64,000 bases of DNA from Arthrobacter_H sp030452125. GTDB lineage: Bacteria > Actinomycetota > Actinomycetes > Actinomycetales > Micrococcaceae. The notes beneath the pieces are model-generated. The model had not been told where the DNA came from, did not search any database, and saw only the letters and a list, made by a program, of their open reading frames with translations. This document shows, in pieces, positions 42,546-51,959 of this stretch (the first letter of the stretch is position 1; each line of letters opens with the position of its first letter). The stretch is from the NCBI GenBank assembly GCA_052379645.1, contig JBQSYU010000001.1, one strand, 5' to 3'. The translations under genes were made by a program, and so were the position numbers.

Positions 42546-42564
42546 TTAGGTTACCCCAACCTAA
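42546..42564. promoter_or_regulatory. DtxR/IdeR-type iron box
   Basis: TTAGGTTACCCCAACCTAA, a 19-bp interrupted palindrome with perfect 7-bp arms (TTAGGTT and AACCTAA), agrees with the consensus TTAGGTTAGSCTAACCTAA in all but the centre. It lies 62 bases upstream of the siderophore-binding lipoprotein start. Iron-loaded DtxR/IdeR would repress the importer here. No Fur box is seen. Confidence 0.92.
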
Positions 42565-42616
42565 TAAGCGATGTACAACGCCACGGGTTCATCATCTAAT
42601 TATCGGTGCGGTGATC

Positions 42617-43225
42617 CTACAGCCACCCGCGCTCGGCGGCGATGCCCGCGGCCTCGATCCGGTTGACCGCCCCGGTCTTGCCGATGGCTGCGGACAGGTG
42701 GTTCCGCACGGTCCCCGCGGAGAGATGCATGGCCGCCGAGATCGCCGCGACGGTCCGACCGTTCCGGGCCTGTGCGAGAACCTCGCGCTCCCGCTCGGTC
42801 AGCGGGTTCCGCCCCTCGGATAGCGAGGTGGCCGCCAACTGGGGGTCCACCACCCGCAACCCGGCGTGGACCTTGCGGATGGCCTCGGCCAACTCGGCCG
42901 CCGGGGTGTCCTTGACGACGAATCCGCTGGCCCCTGCCTGGAGCGCTTCACGGAGATAGCCGGTGCGCCCAAACGTGGTCACCATCAGCGTCCGGCAGCC
43001 GGGTACCTCCTGGTGGATCCGGCGGGCGGCCTCGATCCCGTCCAGGCCCGGCATCTGGATGTCCAGGACGCAGACGTCGATCTCGCAGGAGGCCGCCCGT
43101 TCGACGGCGTCCACCCCGTTATCGGCTTCGGCCACGACGTCCAGGTCGGTTTCGAGTCCCAGCAGTGCCACGAGGGCACCGCGCACCAGCGCCTGGTCGT
43201 CGGCGACGAGGATTCTGATGCTCAC
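42617..43225 (-). CDS. LuxR/NarL-family response regulator
   Basis: 202-residue two-domain regulator: receiver (1-120) with Asp55 in VLDIQMPG as phosphoacceptor, Asp9-Asp10 as acidic pocket and Lys of VVKDTP; then an HTH of LuxR type with LTEREREVLAQARNG. GTG at 43225 overlaps the histidine-kinase stop and has GGAGG upstream. Paired with the kinase and an ABC exporter in a four-gene operon, so it most likely controls that exporter (drug or antimicrobial-peptide stress). Confidence 0.93.
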   Translation of the reverse strand: MSIRILVADDQALVRGALVALLGLETDLDVVAEADNGVDAVERAASCEIDVCVLDIQMPGLDGIEAARRIHQEVPGCRTLMVTTFGRTGYLREALQAGASGFVVKDTPAAELAEAIRKVHAGLRVVDPQLAATSLSEGRNPLTEREREVLAQARNGRTVAAISAAMHLSAGTVRNHLSAAIGKTGAVNRIEAAGIAAERGWL

Positions 43226-44355
43226 CAGCTGGCCTCCACCCGAGCTCCGCCGAGCTCTGCTGCTCCGATGCGGAAACCCGCCCCGGCTTCGGCCATGCGC
43301 TCGCTCATTCCACAGACCCCGTTCCCGGCCGTGCTGGTCCCCCACCCGACCCCGTCGTCTTCAATGACCAGTGAATTGGGGCCGAAACGGATCACGCAGC
43401 GGGTGGCCTGGGCATGGCGCAGCACGTTCGTGCCCGCCTCGCGCAGGAACCAGCCCAGCGGCCCATGGAACTTCTGCGGGACCTCCCCGGCGGGCTCGCC
43501 TTCGATATCCACGTCGATCCCTGCCCCGGTGAGCGTGATGCGCAGCGCCTCGAGCTGATTGGGAAGGTCATTGCCCAGCAGTCCACCCACGGTGGTCCTG
43601 ACGTCGGAGAGGGCTCCACGCACCAACGAACGGATTTCGGCGATCTCCGCGCGACTACGCTCGGGGTCATCAGTGATGAGCCGCTCGGCGAGTTCGGCCT
43701 TCACGGCCACCACGGTGAGCGTATGGCCCAGGACATCGTGCACATCCCGGGCGACGCGTTCGCGTTCGGAGACCACGGCGAGGTCGGCCTGAATCTCGTC
43801 ACTGCGCGTCCCGGCCTCGATGAAGGCGAAGGTGACCATGTTCAGCACGAAGATCCCCGCCTGGATGGCCACGATGTACAAATAATCAGTGATGTCTCCG
43901 GCGAGCGCCGACAGCAGGAGGGTCAACCCGATGCTGGCGATGCCCACCGCCCAAGCCCCGGCCCGCGACAGCAGGAAGCAGGCGTAGGCGATCAGGAACG
44001 GGCTCATGTAGATCGCGTCGAGGCCGATGATGGCACCCATCCCGAGCAGGATGGCGACCAGTGCGGCCAGGCCCAACGGGGTCCAGCGGACCCACTTCGC
44101 TTCCGGGTCCAGCCGGTTGCCCAGGATGAAACCGGTCAGGTAGACGCCGATGAACAGGCCGATCAGCAGGAACGCCAGGACCAGTAATCCGGGGCCGAGG
44201 TCGGCCTGGACGACGGCGGCGACGGTATAGCCCAGGAAGATGAGCCAGATGGCCGAAAGGAGCCAGCCGTGGCGTTCCCAACCGCTCCTGGCAGACGACG
44301 GCTCGGCCGACGCGACGGACGGACGGGCGGCGGCCCGGGTCTCGGGGATGGTCAT
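43222..44355 (-). CDS. Sensor histidine kinase (HisKA_3 / DesK-LiaS type)
   Basis: 377-residue membrane kinase: about five to six hydrophobic segments between residues 30 and 180, no extracellular domain of size, then HisKA_3 with phosphorylated His206 in RDVHDVLGHTL and a HATPase_c domain (NVLRHAQA, IEDDGVGWG). Such intramembrane-sensing kinases respond to membrane or cell-wall disturbance. Start ATG 44355 with AGGAG 7-10 bases upstream. In the same operon as the ABC exporter and response regulator. Confidence 0.92.
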   Translation of the reverse strand: MTIPETRAAARPSVASAEPSSARSGWERHGWLLSAIWLIFLGYTVAAVVQADLGPGLLVLAFLLIGLFIGVYLTGFILGNRLDPEAKWVRWTPLGLAALVAILLGMGAIIGLDAIYMSPFLIAYACFLLSRAGAWAVGIASIGLTLLLSALAGDITDYLYIVAIQAGIFVLNMVTFAFIEAGTRSDEIQADLAVVSERERVARDVHDVLGHTLTVVAVKAELAERLITDDPERSRAEIAEIRSLVRGALSDVRTTVGGLLGNDLPNQLEALRITLTGAGIDVDIEGEPAGEVPQKFHGPLGWFLREAGTNVLRHAQATRCVIRFGPNSLVIEDDGVGWGTSTAGNGVCGMSERMAEAGAGFRIGAAELGGARVEASW

Positions 44356-44366
44356 CCCGTCGTCTC

Positions 44367-45119
44367 CTAACGGCGTGCCTGGCCGCGGCGTACGGCCAGG
44401 ACCGCGACGATTCCGAAGATGAGAAGCCATGCCACCAGATTAGCGATCAACCCCCACAATGGGTCGACTTCCGGCGATTGGGCCTGTGCCCCCTCGAGGA
44501 TCGGCCACCGCACCAGCCCCACATACCCGTACATGGGGGTGAAGCGTGCGACTTGCAGCAGGGTTCCGCTCAGGGGGATGAAGACGTTCCCGAGGAAGGC
44601 CAATATCACCAGGGCTCCGGAGGCGACCCCCATGGCTGAATCGCTTTTGAAAAGCATGGCGATGGCGTAGCCGAAGAGGGAGAACAGGACCGAGCCGACC
44701 AGGGCGATGAGGAAGGTGACCGGCCACATCCACGCACTGTCGACGCGGGCACCGGTGAAGGCGCCGACCACGAAGACCACGGCGATGGCCAGCGCGGTGA
44801 TGGCCAGGGCGACCACCGCCTTCCCGGCCACGAATCCTGCGGGCCGCAGCGGGGTCAGGGCGATCTGTCGACCCCACCCCTGCATCAGCTCGACGGCGGC
44901 GACCCCGGTGACGGCGGTGGCGGCCACCGAGGCGCCATAGGCGGCCATCGAGGCCATGATGTAGAATTTCACGTTCCCGTGGCCGGCGGATTCCCCGCCG
45001 TAGCCGAAGGACAGCCCGAAGATCACATACATCAGGGCCGGGAGGATCAGGACGAACATCAGGTTCATGACGTCGCGCAGCTGGCGGGTCAGATCGATAC
45101 GGACGAAGGTGGCATTCAT
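44367..45119 (-). CDS. ABC-2 type transporter permease
   Basis: 250-residue membrane protein with six segments, the ABC-2 layout: N-terminal RQLRDVMNLMFVLILPALMYVIFG split over the first segment, then ISGAPLSG-like loops replaced here by LAFLGNVFIPLSGTLLQVARFTPMYGY at the conserved exporter motif near residue 205. Couples with the downstream-coded ATPase to export a drug or lipid. AAAGGAA precedes the ATG. It lies 38 bases after the ATPase stop. Confidence 0.9.
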   Translation of the reverse strand: MNATFVRIDLTRQLRDVMNLMFVLILPALMYVIFGLSFGYGGESAGHGNVKFYIMASMAAYGASVAATAVTGVAAVELMQGWGRQIALTPLRPAGFVAGKAVVALAITALAIAVVFVVGAFTGARVDSAWMWPVTFLIALVGSVLFSLFGYAIAMLFKSDSAMGVASGALVILAFLGNVFIPLSGTLLQVARFTPMYGYVGLVRWPILEGAQAQSPEVDPLWGLIANLVAWLLIFGIVAVLAVRRGQARR

Positions 45120-45157
45120 GACGGTTCCTTTGGCGTGGGGGCGAAGCGGGGCGGCGT

Positions 45158-46105
45158 TCAGGCGCCGGCGGTCTCGGCGGCCGGCTCGTTGGTCATCTGG
45201 ACGAAGGCGGTCTCCAGGCTGGGGGCGGAGATTTCCAGGTTGGTTCCGCCCGTCCGGGTCAACAGGTGCAGGGCGACGGCGTCGGAATCGCTGGCCGTGA
45301 CGGTGATGCGTGGACCGTTCACCACCACCGCGGTCACCCCGTCCAGGGCCTTCAACTCGGCCAACCGCGGGTCGGCCGCATCGATGGTCCCGTGCTCCTG
45401 CAGGGTCGCCGCGACGGTTCTGCCGGAGGCCAGGGCCCTGACATTGGCGGTGGTTCCGTCGGCGATGATCTTCCCGGCGTTCATCAACACGATGCGCTGG
45501 GCGAAGCTCTCGGCCTCCTCCAGGTAGTGGGTGGCGAAGATGACTGTCCTGCCTGCCGTGGCATCCCGGCGCATGGTGGCCCAGAAGGCGCGGCGGGCGT
45601 TGACATCCATGCCGGCGGTCGGCTCATCGAGGATCAGCACGTCTGGGTCCGGCAGCAGGGCCAACGCGAATTTGAGCCGCTGCTGCTCGCCACCGGAACA
45701 TTTGACCACCTTGCGGTGGGCCAGCCGGGTGATGTCGGTGGCCTCCATGACCTGTTGGACCCGGTCCTGGGCCCCGTGGAGGGAGGCGATGGCCAGTACG
45801 GTCTCCTGGACCGAAAGGTCCCGGAGCAGGCCGCCGGTCTGCAGGAGGGCGGAGACCCGGCCGGCACGGACGGCTTCCTGGGGTTTGCCACCGAAGATGG
45901 AGACCGTCCCGGAGGTGGGGTCGGTCAGCCCCAGGGCCATGTCGATGGCGGTGGTCTTGCCGGCCCCGTTGGGTCCGAGCAGGGCGACGATCTCCCCCGG
46001 GGCGACACTCAGGCTGATGCCGTCGACGGCGTTGAGCCGGCCCCCGTCCACGGAGAAGGTCTTGTGTAGGTCCTGGAGTTCGAGGGCTGCTGTCGTGGTG
46101 TCCAT
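45158..46105 (-). CDS. ABC transporter ATP-binding protein (drug/lipid export type)
   Basis: 315-residue ATPase with Walker A LGPNGAGKTT, signature CSGGEQQRLKFALA (a C before SGG), Walker B VLILDEPTAGMD and switch His in IFATHYLEEAE. The C-terminal extension of about 90 residues is of the DrrA/YbhF type. First gene of the operon ATPase-permease-kinase-response regulator. No clear ribosome binding site; AAGACT lies 6 bases before the ATG. Confidence 0.92.
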   Translation of the reverse strand: MDTTTAALELQDLHKTFSVDGGRLNAVDGISLSVAPGEIVALLGPNGAGKTTAIDMALGLTDPTSGTVSIFGGKPQEAVRAGRVSALLQTGGLLRDLSVQETVLAIASLHGAQDRVQQVMEATDITRLAHRKVVKCSGGEQQRLKFALALLPDPDVLILDEPTAGMDVNARRAFWATMRRDATAGRTVIFATHYLEEAESFAQRIVLMNAGKIIADGTTANVRALASGRTVAATLQEHGTIDAADPRLAELKALDGVTAVVVNGPRITVTASDSDAVALHLLTRTGGTNLEISAPSLETAFVQMTNEPAAETAGA

Positions 46106-46194
46106 GGGACCAGTCTTGTGGTTGAGCCGTTCCGACGCCTCTGGCAGCGATCACCTTCCGACCATGACCGTTGTCATGGTCCGGTCTCCGCCGG

Positions 46195-47736
46195 TCAGGC
46201 CCGCTTCGTGCCGCTGGACGGGAGGAGCGTGGCGGTGAGATCCGGGTCGGTCATGTCGGGATCAAAGGGGAACATGGGTCGCTCGATGTTCCGGTGGCCC
46301 AGTCTCAGGAGGTCCTGGTCCACCCCTCCGGGGGTCAGTGCCAGCATCCAGTCGGCGGCCACGTCGAAGAACTCGGGGTCCAGATAGCCGATCTTCACGA
46401 TCACCAGGTCCGCCTCCGAGACATCCAGCCCGGCCGCTTCGAAGTCCGAGATCCGGTGGTAGGGCTTGCGGCGTTCGGTGATGATCGCTTCGATCGAGCC
46501 GATCTGGACCACTGCCACGCGGCCCGAGGTCTCATCCCCCGCGCTGATCTGAACCACGGTCCCGTCCAGGAGAACCGGTCCGGCGTGCAGATGGTCCACC
46601 GCGGCCCCGGCCGAAACCCTGAGGCGTGCTCCGACCCCCGCCTGATGGCACGCCTCCACCGCCGCCTCATCGAAGAGGGAGGCGACCACGGTCCGCGGGC
46701 CCCCCGCAATGAACCTGGGATCCTCGATCAATCGGGTCAGCGTCCAGGTCACATCCCCCGTGCCTCCGGCCGTCGGGTTGTCCCCGGAATCGGAGAGCAC
46801 GTAGGGACGCGGCGCACCGTCGGCGAGCGCTACGTCGAGACAGTCGGCCAGGGGCGCCGCCGGGGCGACGAAGGCGAAGTCGGCCCGCGCATCCCAATAT
46901 GTGCGGGCCAGTTCGGTGGCCTGGGCTGCCGCGAGGTCGGCGTCGTCCCCGGTGACGACCACGCAGGCTGAGCACCGCGGTTCGTCCGCCCAGGCGTAGC
47001 CGACCCAGAGGGAGGCATCCACGATGCCATCCAGGGCTTCGATGCCGGGGATCGCCGCGTAGATGCCCCGCGCCGGCTCCAGTCGGGTGGAGGTCTTCTC
47101 CCCGGGCAGCAGCACAGGGATCCGGACGTAGGCCTTGGCCGGGGCTCCGGTGCCTTCGAGCAACCGGGCCTGCAGGTTCGCCATGGCCCGGGTCTTGGTT
47201 TGTTGCTCGTCCTCGTGAGGAGCCATGCGGTAACAGGTGATCAGATCGCAGGCGTTCACCAGTTCCGCCGAAACATTGCCGTGCAGGTCCATCGGGGCGG
47301 AGATCAGTGTCCGCGGCGTTCCCGCGGCCGCACTGGAGTCGTCGAGGGCGGTGCGGACGGCCCGGGCCAGATCGGCTTCGGCATCCTGCCGTCCCAGGAC
47401 CGTCATGGCGCCATGGATGTCCAGCAGGAATCCGTCGAAGGGGCCGCAGGCACGGATCATGGACACCAGTTCGGTCTTCAACGCCTCATAGACCTCGGGA
47501 AGGACCATGCCCCCGGGCAGGGACCGGGCGTGGACCAGCGGCACCCACTCCACCTCGTCGGCGACCGCCGGATCATGTTCGGGGCCATCCGGCTGCAGGA
47601 CCGCATAGCGGGAGAGCAGTTCGTCGTCGTGCGTGAACCGGAAGGCCTCGAACCCCGAACGGTGCGGGGAGAAGTTCGAGGCTTCGATGGACATCCCGCC
47701 CACACCGATGCGTGGACGTCCACCCCGACGGCGCAT
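46195..47736 (-). CDS. M81-family metallopeptidase (MlrC-like)
   Basis: 513-residue protein of the MlrC/DUF1485 family (M81, microcystinase C). The N-terminal domain (to about 290) carries LLDIHGAM and MDLHGNVS (metal-binding His and Asp) and the C-terminal domain DSGDNPTAGGTGD. MlrC cleaves the linear tetrapeptide from microcystin degradation; most homologues in soil bacteria are uncharacterised. The ATG overlaps the aminotransferase stop by one base, so it is the last gene of a coupled set MpaB-like oxidase, aminotransferase, M81. A cyclic or modified peptide substrate is possible but not shown. Confidence 0.85.
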   Translation of the reverse strand: MRRRGGRPRIGVGGMSIEASNFSPHRSGFEAFRFTHDDELLSRYAVLQPDGPEHDPAVADEVEWVPLVHARSLPGGMVLPEVYEALKTELVSMIRACGPFDGFLLDIHGAMTVLGRQDAEADLARAVRTALDDSSAAAGTPRTLISAPMDLHGNVSAELVNACDLITCYRMAPHEDEQQTKTRAMANLQARLLEGTGAPAKAYVRIPVLLPGEKTSTRLEPARGIYAAIPGIEALDGIVDASLWVGYAWADEPRCSACVVVTGDDADLAAAQATELARTYWDARADFAFVAPAAPLADCLDVALADGAPRPYVLSDSGDNPTAGGTGDVTWTLTRLIEDPRFIAGGPRTVVASLFDEAAVEACHQAGVGARLRVSAGAAVDHLHAGPVLLDGTVVQISAGDETSGRVAVVQIGSIEAIITERRKPYHRISDFEAAGLDVSEADLVIVKIGYLDPEFFDVAADWMLALTPGGVDQDLLRLGHRNIERPMFPFDPDMTDPDLTATLLPSSGTKRA

Positions 47737-48941
47737 CAGCGCCCCGCCTGGAAGCGGATGATCCGTTCGATGGCTTCGGTGACGGCGTCTGGGCCGGCGG
47801 CGAAACTCAACCGGACCGCCCGGCGCCCGCCGACGACGTCGAAATCGGCTCCCGGTACCAGGGCGACCCCCTCCTGCTCCAGCAGCGCGGCGCAATAGGC
47901 CGTCGAATCCTCGAAGCCTTCAAGGGCCTCCCCCAGGTGCGCGTACACGTAGAACGCCCCGTCGGCCGGGGCGGCCTGGCCCCATCCGAGCCGGGGCAGG
48001 TTGTCCAGCAGGACGGCACGGGTGGCCGCGAACTGGTCTACGAAGGCTTCCGCCTGCCGGTAGGACTCCTCGGTAAAGGCCTCCACCGCGGCCATTTGTG
48101 CCGGCGCCGGCGGGCAGAGGGCCACGTTCCCGGCGAGTGCCTCGACCGCTGGCAGCAGGTCATCGGGCACCAACGCCCAGCCCAGGCGCCAGCCGGTCAT
48201 GCCCCAGTATTTGGAGAAGCTGGAGATGACCACGCCGGTGCGCTCCAGTTCCCAGGCGCTCACACCCCGGACGTCGGGGTCGCCGGCGGCGGGGTAGGTG
48301 ATCCCGTGGTAGATCTCGTCACTGACCAGCCGGGCCCCGTGGGCGGCACACCATTGCGTCAGTGCCGACAGTTCCTCCCGGGAGACCATGGTTCCGGTCG
48401 GGTTGGCCGGGGAGGCCAGCATCAGCCCCGAGAGCGGCCCGTGCTCGGCGACGGCCGCATCGAGCTGTTCGGGGGTGGGCTGGTACCGGGTCGCCGGACC
48501 GCAATCGAGTTCGACGACCTCGATGCCCAGGGTGCGCAGGATGTTCCGGTACGCCGGATACCCCGGCCGGGCCAGGGCGACCCGGTCCCCGGGGTTGAAG
48601 GCGGCCAGGAAGGTGAGCATGAACGCCCCGGAGGATCCGGTGGTCACCGCGACGTTGGCCGCCGGGACCTCGAGGCCGTACCAGCGCAGGTAGTGCCCGG
48701 CGATGGCCTGACGGAGTTCGGTGATGCCCAGGGCCGGGGTGTAGGTCAGCGGCATGGCCGAGGCGTGGATGGCCGCGGCCCGTGCCGAGACGTCCGATGG
48801 CGCCCCACCGCTGGGTTCACCGGCGCAGAGGGAGATGACGTCGCGCCCGGCGGCCCGCAGGTCGGCCACCCGGGAGAGGATGTCCATCACCTGGAAGGAG
48901 GGCACCTGGGCCCGGGAGGCAACGGTCAAGGGCTGGTTCAT
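47736..48941 (-). CDS. PLP-dependent aminotransferase (class I/II, AspC-like)
   Basis: 401-residue aminotransferase: Lys in ISSFSKYWGMTGWRLGW forms the PLP link, LASPANPTGT and SDEIYHGITY are the classic cofactor-binding motifs (Asn, Asp and Tyr). The sequence resembles the aspartate/2-oxoglutarate AT subfamily I gamma (like DapC or tyrosine/glutamine AT). It overlaps the MpaB-like gene before and the M81 gene after. Substrate unknown, probably linked to whatever peptide or amino acid the operon handles. Confidence 0.9.
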   Translation of the reverse strand: MNQPLTVASRAQVPSFQVMDILSRVADLRAAGRDVISLCAGEPSGGAPSDVSARAAAIHASAMPLTYTPALGITELRQAIAGHYLRWYGLEVPAANVAVTTGSSGAFMLTFLAAFNPGDRVALARPGYPAYRNILRTLGIEVVELDCGPATRYQPTPEQLDAAVAEHGPLSGLMLASPANPTGTMVSREELSALTQWCAAHGARLVSDEIYHGITYPAAGDPDVRGVSAWELERTGVVISSFSKYWGMTGWRLGWALVPDDLLPAVEALAGNVALCPPAPAQMAAVEAFTEESYRQAEAFVDQFAATRAVLLDNLPRLGWGQAAPADGAFYVYAHLGEALEGFEDSTAYCAALLEQEGVALVPGADFDVVGGRRAVRLSFAAGPDAVTEAIERIIRFQAGR

Positions 48942-49777
48942 GGTGCTCCTTCGAGGTCGGGGGTGCCCGCGGCTGCTCCGTCGAGCCGGGTCAGGTAGTA
49001 GTGCATCGGGGCGTGGCGGATCCTGGCCGGAAGGCGGGGAAAGACCAGGGCGAGCCCTCGCATCAGGGCCCGGAAGACGGCGTCGTGCCCCGGCCCGTAG
49101 CGCAACCCGTAGGCGTGGCGCAGTTCGGGTGTCAGCAGGCCCGCGGTGAGGATCCTGGCCACGGGCATCGCCAGCCGGATCCAGGGCGGGGCGTTGTGGG
49201 CCTCCAGCAGGGCACGGCCCACCCGCATGGTGGTCCGATCCACCGTCAGCTCACCGGTCATGGCCTCCCAATAGGCGGCGAAATCGGCGCGGGTGGCCGG
49301 CCAGGCCCCTTCCGGGACGCGCAAGGCGGTGCCCAGCACCGAGTACCCGCGGTAGATCTTCTCGGCGGTATCGCCCGGTAACGGCCCGAAGACCGCCTCG
49401 TACACAATCATGGCCGAGTCGTAGAGGGTGGCGGCGACCCAGAGCTGGGAGTCCGGGTCATGGGCGTCGTAGGCTGGGTGGCTGCCGTCCGCGGCGGCCT
49501 CGGAATGCACGGGGGCGTGGACCCGCTCGACCCAGGTACGGGCGGCCTCGGCCTGGGCGTCGGTGCCGTTGGTGAGGGCGTAGATGTAGGTCAGGGTGCC
49601 GTGCAGCCGGGACAGGGGGTCCTGGACGAATCCCGAATGACGGGACACCCCGTGCCCGACCGGCGGGTAGGCCAGTTGCAGCAGGATGGCCCGGCCGGCC
49701 CCGGCCAGCATGACCGATTCGGGGGCCAGGTCCGCGATTGACTGTGGCCCGGTGGTGCCACGACTGAAGATCCCCAT
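48938..49777 (-). CDS. MpaB/Lcp-family oxygenase-like protein (DUF2236)
   Basis: 279-residue protein of the DUF2236 family, which includes latex-clearing protein Lcp (heme, rubber oxygenase) and fungal MpaB'. Conserved HGVSRHSGF near residue 42-50 and LYDSAMIVYEAVFGPLP are family marks, the two His being candidate heme ligands. No signal peptide, so it is cytoplasmic. Start at ATG 49777, 7 bases after TAGCAT and without ribosome binding site (leaderless). First gene of the operon. The real cofactor and substrate are unknown. Confidence 0.82.
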   Translation of the reverse strand: MGIFSRGTTGPQSIADLAPESVMLAGAGRAILLQLAYPPVGHGVSRHSGFVQDPLSRLHGTLTYIYALTNGTDAQAEAARTWVERVHAPVHSEAAADGSHPAYDAHDPDSQLWVAATLYDSAMIVYEAVFGPLPGDTAEKIYRGYSVLGTALRVPEGAWPATRADFAAYWEAMTGELTVDRTTMRVGRALLEAHNAPPWIRLAMPVARILTAGLLTPELRHAYGLRYGPGHDAVFRALMRGLALVFPRLPARIRHAPMHYYLTRLDGAAAGTPDLEGAP

Positions 49778-49858
49778 GACACCGATGCTAGTGCCATTTC
49801 ACGGGCACGCGATGGCGGGGCCGCATTAGGCCACCGGTTCCTTCGTTCCGGCGCGGCC

Positions 49859-51121
49859 CTACTCCGAGGCGGCGAGCTGGCCGCAGGCGCCGTCGATCTC
49901 CTTGCCGCGGGTATCGCGCAACGTGGTGGGAATCCCGGCGTCGATCAGACGGTTGATGAACTCGTCGGTGATCTCCGGCTCCGAGGACGTCCAGACCGAA
50001 CCCGGGGTGGGGTTCAGCGGGATCGGGTTCACGTGCACCCAACCGCGGCCGCGCTTATTGAGCTTCTTGGCCAGCAGATCCGCCCGCCAGGCGTGGTCGT
50101 TCATGTCCTTGATCAGCGCGTACTCGATCGACACCCGTCGCCCGGTGGCCTTGTAGTAGTTGTAGGCGGCGTCGATGGCCTCATCGGCCTTCCACCGCGA
50201 GTTCACCGGGATGAGCTCGTCACGCAGCTCGTCGTCGGGGGCGTGCAGGCTCAACGCGAAGGTGATCGGGATGTCCTCGGCGGCCAGCTTATTGATCGCC
50301 GGGACCAGCCCCACGGTGGAGATGGTGATGTTGCGTGCACTCATGCCCAGCCCCTCGGGGGCGTCGTTGATCATCCGGTGCACGGCGTTCATGACCCGCT
50401 TGTAGTTGGCCAGCGGCTCGCCCATGCCCATGAACACGATGTTGGTGACGCGTTCGGCGTCGTATCCTCCATCGCGGCGGCCGCCTCCGAGTCCGCCCTC
50501 GGCGATGACCCGGTTGGCCTGGACGATCTGGTCCAGGATCTCCGCGGCGGACATGTTCCGGGTCAGTCCGGCCTGGCCGGTGGCGCAGAAGGGGCAGTTC
50601 ATGCCGCAACCGCATTGGCTGGAGACGCACAGGGTCACCCGGCCCGGATAGCGCATCAGCACGGATTCGACCAGGGAACCGTCGAAGAGCCGCCACAGGA
50701 ACTTGACCGTGTCCCCGTTGTCGGTGGTCAAGCGCTTCACCTGGGTGAGCAGCGTCGGGAACATGGCGTCCACCAGTTCCTGGCGGCGTTCCTTGGGCAG
50801 ATCGCTCATCTGCTCGGGGTCGGTGGTGTAGTGCTGGAAGTAGTGCACGGAGAGCTGCTTGGCCCGGAACTTCGGCAGACCGAGTTCGACGAGCTTGGCC
50901 TGGCGTTCGGCCAGCGTCAGATCGGCCAGGTGCACCGGCGGCTGGGAAACGCGCGCCTTGGACTTGAACTCCAGCTTCGGCCGGCCGTCGGGGGCCATGG
51001 CCTGGGTCCAGCCTTCTGCGGTGGGACGGACCTGGGCGCGGCCTTCCTGCCGGGCGCGGTTCTCCGACTGGCGGGAACGCTCGGTGGAATCGGGGGCTGC
51101 GGTCTCTTCAGGGGTACTCAT
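49859..51121 (-). CDS. rlmN: 23S rRNA (adenine(2503)-C(2))-methyltransferase RlmN
   Basis: 420-residue radical-SAM methyltransferase that puts a methyl group on C2 of A2503 of 23S rRNA and A37 of some tRNAs. The iron-sulfur motif CGMNCPFC (CxxxCxxC) is in the middle, the catalytic C-terminal Cys lies in DGACGQLAA, and SVLMRYPGRVTLCVSSQ carries the start of the radical-SAM barrel. A 65-residue polar N-terminal extension precedes the domain. Start ATG 51121 has no strong ribosome binding site. Confidence 0.94.
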   Translation of the reverse strand: MSTPEETAAPDSTERSRQSENRARQEGRAQVRPTAEGWTQAMAPDGRPKLEFKSKARVSQPPVHLADLTLAERQAKLVELGLPKFRAKQLSVHYFQHYTTDPEQMSDLPKERRQELVDAMFPTLLTQVKRLTTDNGDTVKFLWRLFDGSLVESVLMRYPGRVTLCVSSQCGCGMNCPFCATGQAGLTRNMSAAEILDQIVQANRVIAEGGLGGGRRDGGYDAERVTNIVFMGMGEPLANYKRVMNAVHRMINDAPEGLGMSARNITISTVGLVPAINKLAAEDIPITFALSLHAPDDELRDELIPVNSRWKADEAIDAAYNYYKATGRRVSIEYALIKDMNDHAWRADLLAKKLNKRGRGWVHVNPIPLNPTPGSVWTSSEPEITDEFINRLIDAGIPTTLRDTRGKEIDGACGQLAASE

Positions 51122-51159
51122 TACACCCATTCTCCCATGCCCGTCCACCCGGCGCCCAT

Positions 51160-51858
51160 TCAGGCCTCGGAGACCGGGTTTTCCGCGGGTGCTTCCTGCG
51201 CGGATGCGGCCCGTTTGACGGCACGACGACGGAGTTTCGATTTGCCCGCGACGGTGGGTGCGGGCAGGTTCCGGGTTTCCCACCAACTGATCACGTTGTT
51301 GATGGCCCGACCCAGGACCAGCGAGACGACGATGGCCAACAGCACGGCGACCTCGGTGGACAAACCGTCCCAGGCCCCGGACAGCAGGCCCACCCCGACG
51401 GAATACACCGACCAGAGGACCCCGGCAATGAGCGAATGCTGGAGGAAGACCCGCCAGGTGTGGGGAACCAAGGCGGAGCCGATGTTCATCGTCAACCGGC
51501 CCATGGGGATGAACCGCGAGGTCATCACCAGGGGAAGATCGTGGTCCTTGAGCCTATTGCGCGTCGCGGCCAGGGCCGCCTGCCAACGCCGTCCGGCCAG
51601 GATCCGCCAGTTCACGACGTCGAAGCGCACGGCCAACGCGTAGATCGCCGCGTCCCCGGCGATCGCGCCGACGAGCATGGAGGCGGCGAGCAGGAGGGGG
51701 TTCAGGGTGTCCGTTTGCGCGGCCAGGGCGCCCAACGCGACATACAGCGTCGTACTGGGCACCGGGGGGATCAGCGCGGACAGGGCCACCATCACCGCCC
51801 CGAAGAGATACACCCACGTCCCGTCGAGGGAACGCAGTCCCTCGCCTACTTCATTCAC
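51160..51858 (-). CDS. DedA family (SNARE-associated) membrane protein
   Basis: 232-residue membrane protein with the DedA hallmarks: ALIPPVPSTTLYVALGAL near residue 28-45, GDAAIYALAVRF, and MTSRFIPMGRLTMNIGSA holding the conserved Arg residues and re-entrant loop. DedA/DTT members flip phospholipid carriers such as undecaprenyl phosphate or phosphatidylethanolamine. The start is GTG 51858 with AGGGAG upstream. C-terminal tail is polar and basic. Confidence 0.9.
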   Translation of the reverse strand: MNEVGEGLRSLDGTWVYLFGAVMVALSALIPPVPSTTLYVALGALAAQTDTLNPLLLAASMLVGAIAGDAAIYALAVRFDVVNWRILAGRRWQAALAATRNRLKDHDLPLVMTSRFIPMGRLTMNIGSALVPHTWRVFLQHSLIAGVLWSVYSVGVGLLSGAWDGLSTEVAVLLAIVVSLVLGRAINNVISWWETRNLPAPTVAGKSKLRRRAVKRAASAQEAPAENPVSEA

Positions 51859-51959
51859 CGGTACTCCCTTGATTGCACGCCGTGGCTTCGCGGCCGAACA
51901 ACGATCCTAGTGCAGTAGCCGTGGCGACCCGACCCCGCGGCGTCGCTCCGGGGCCCGGC

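Noticed and set aside
47712..48998. A 428-codon frame on the plus strand opposite the aminotransferase
   Set aside because: Same reason: the aminotransferase on the other strand has all PLP motifs, this frame has none.
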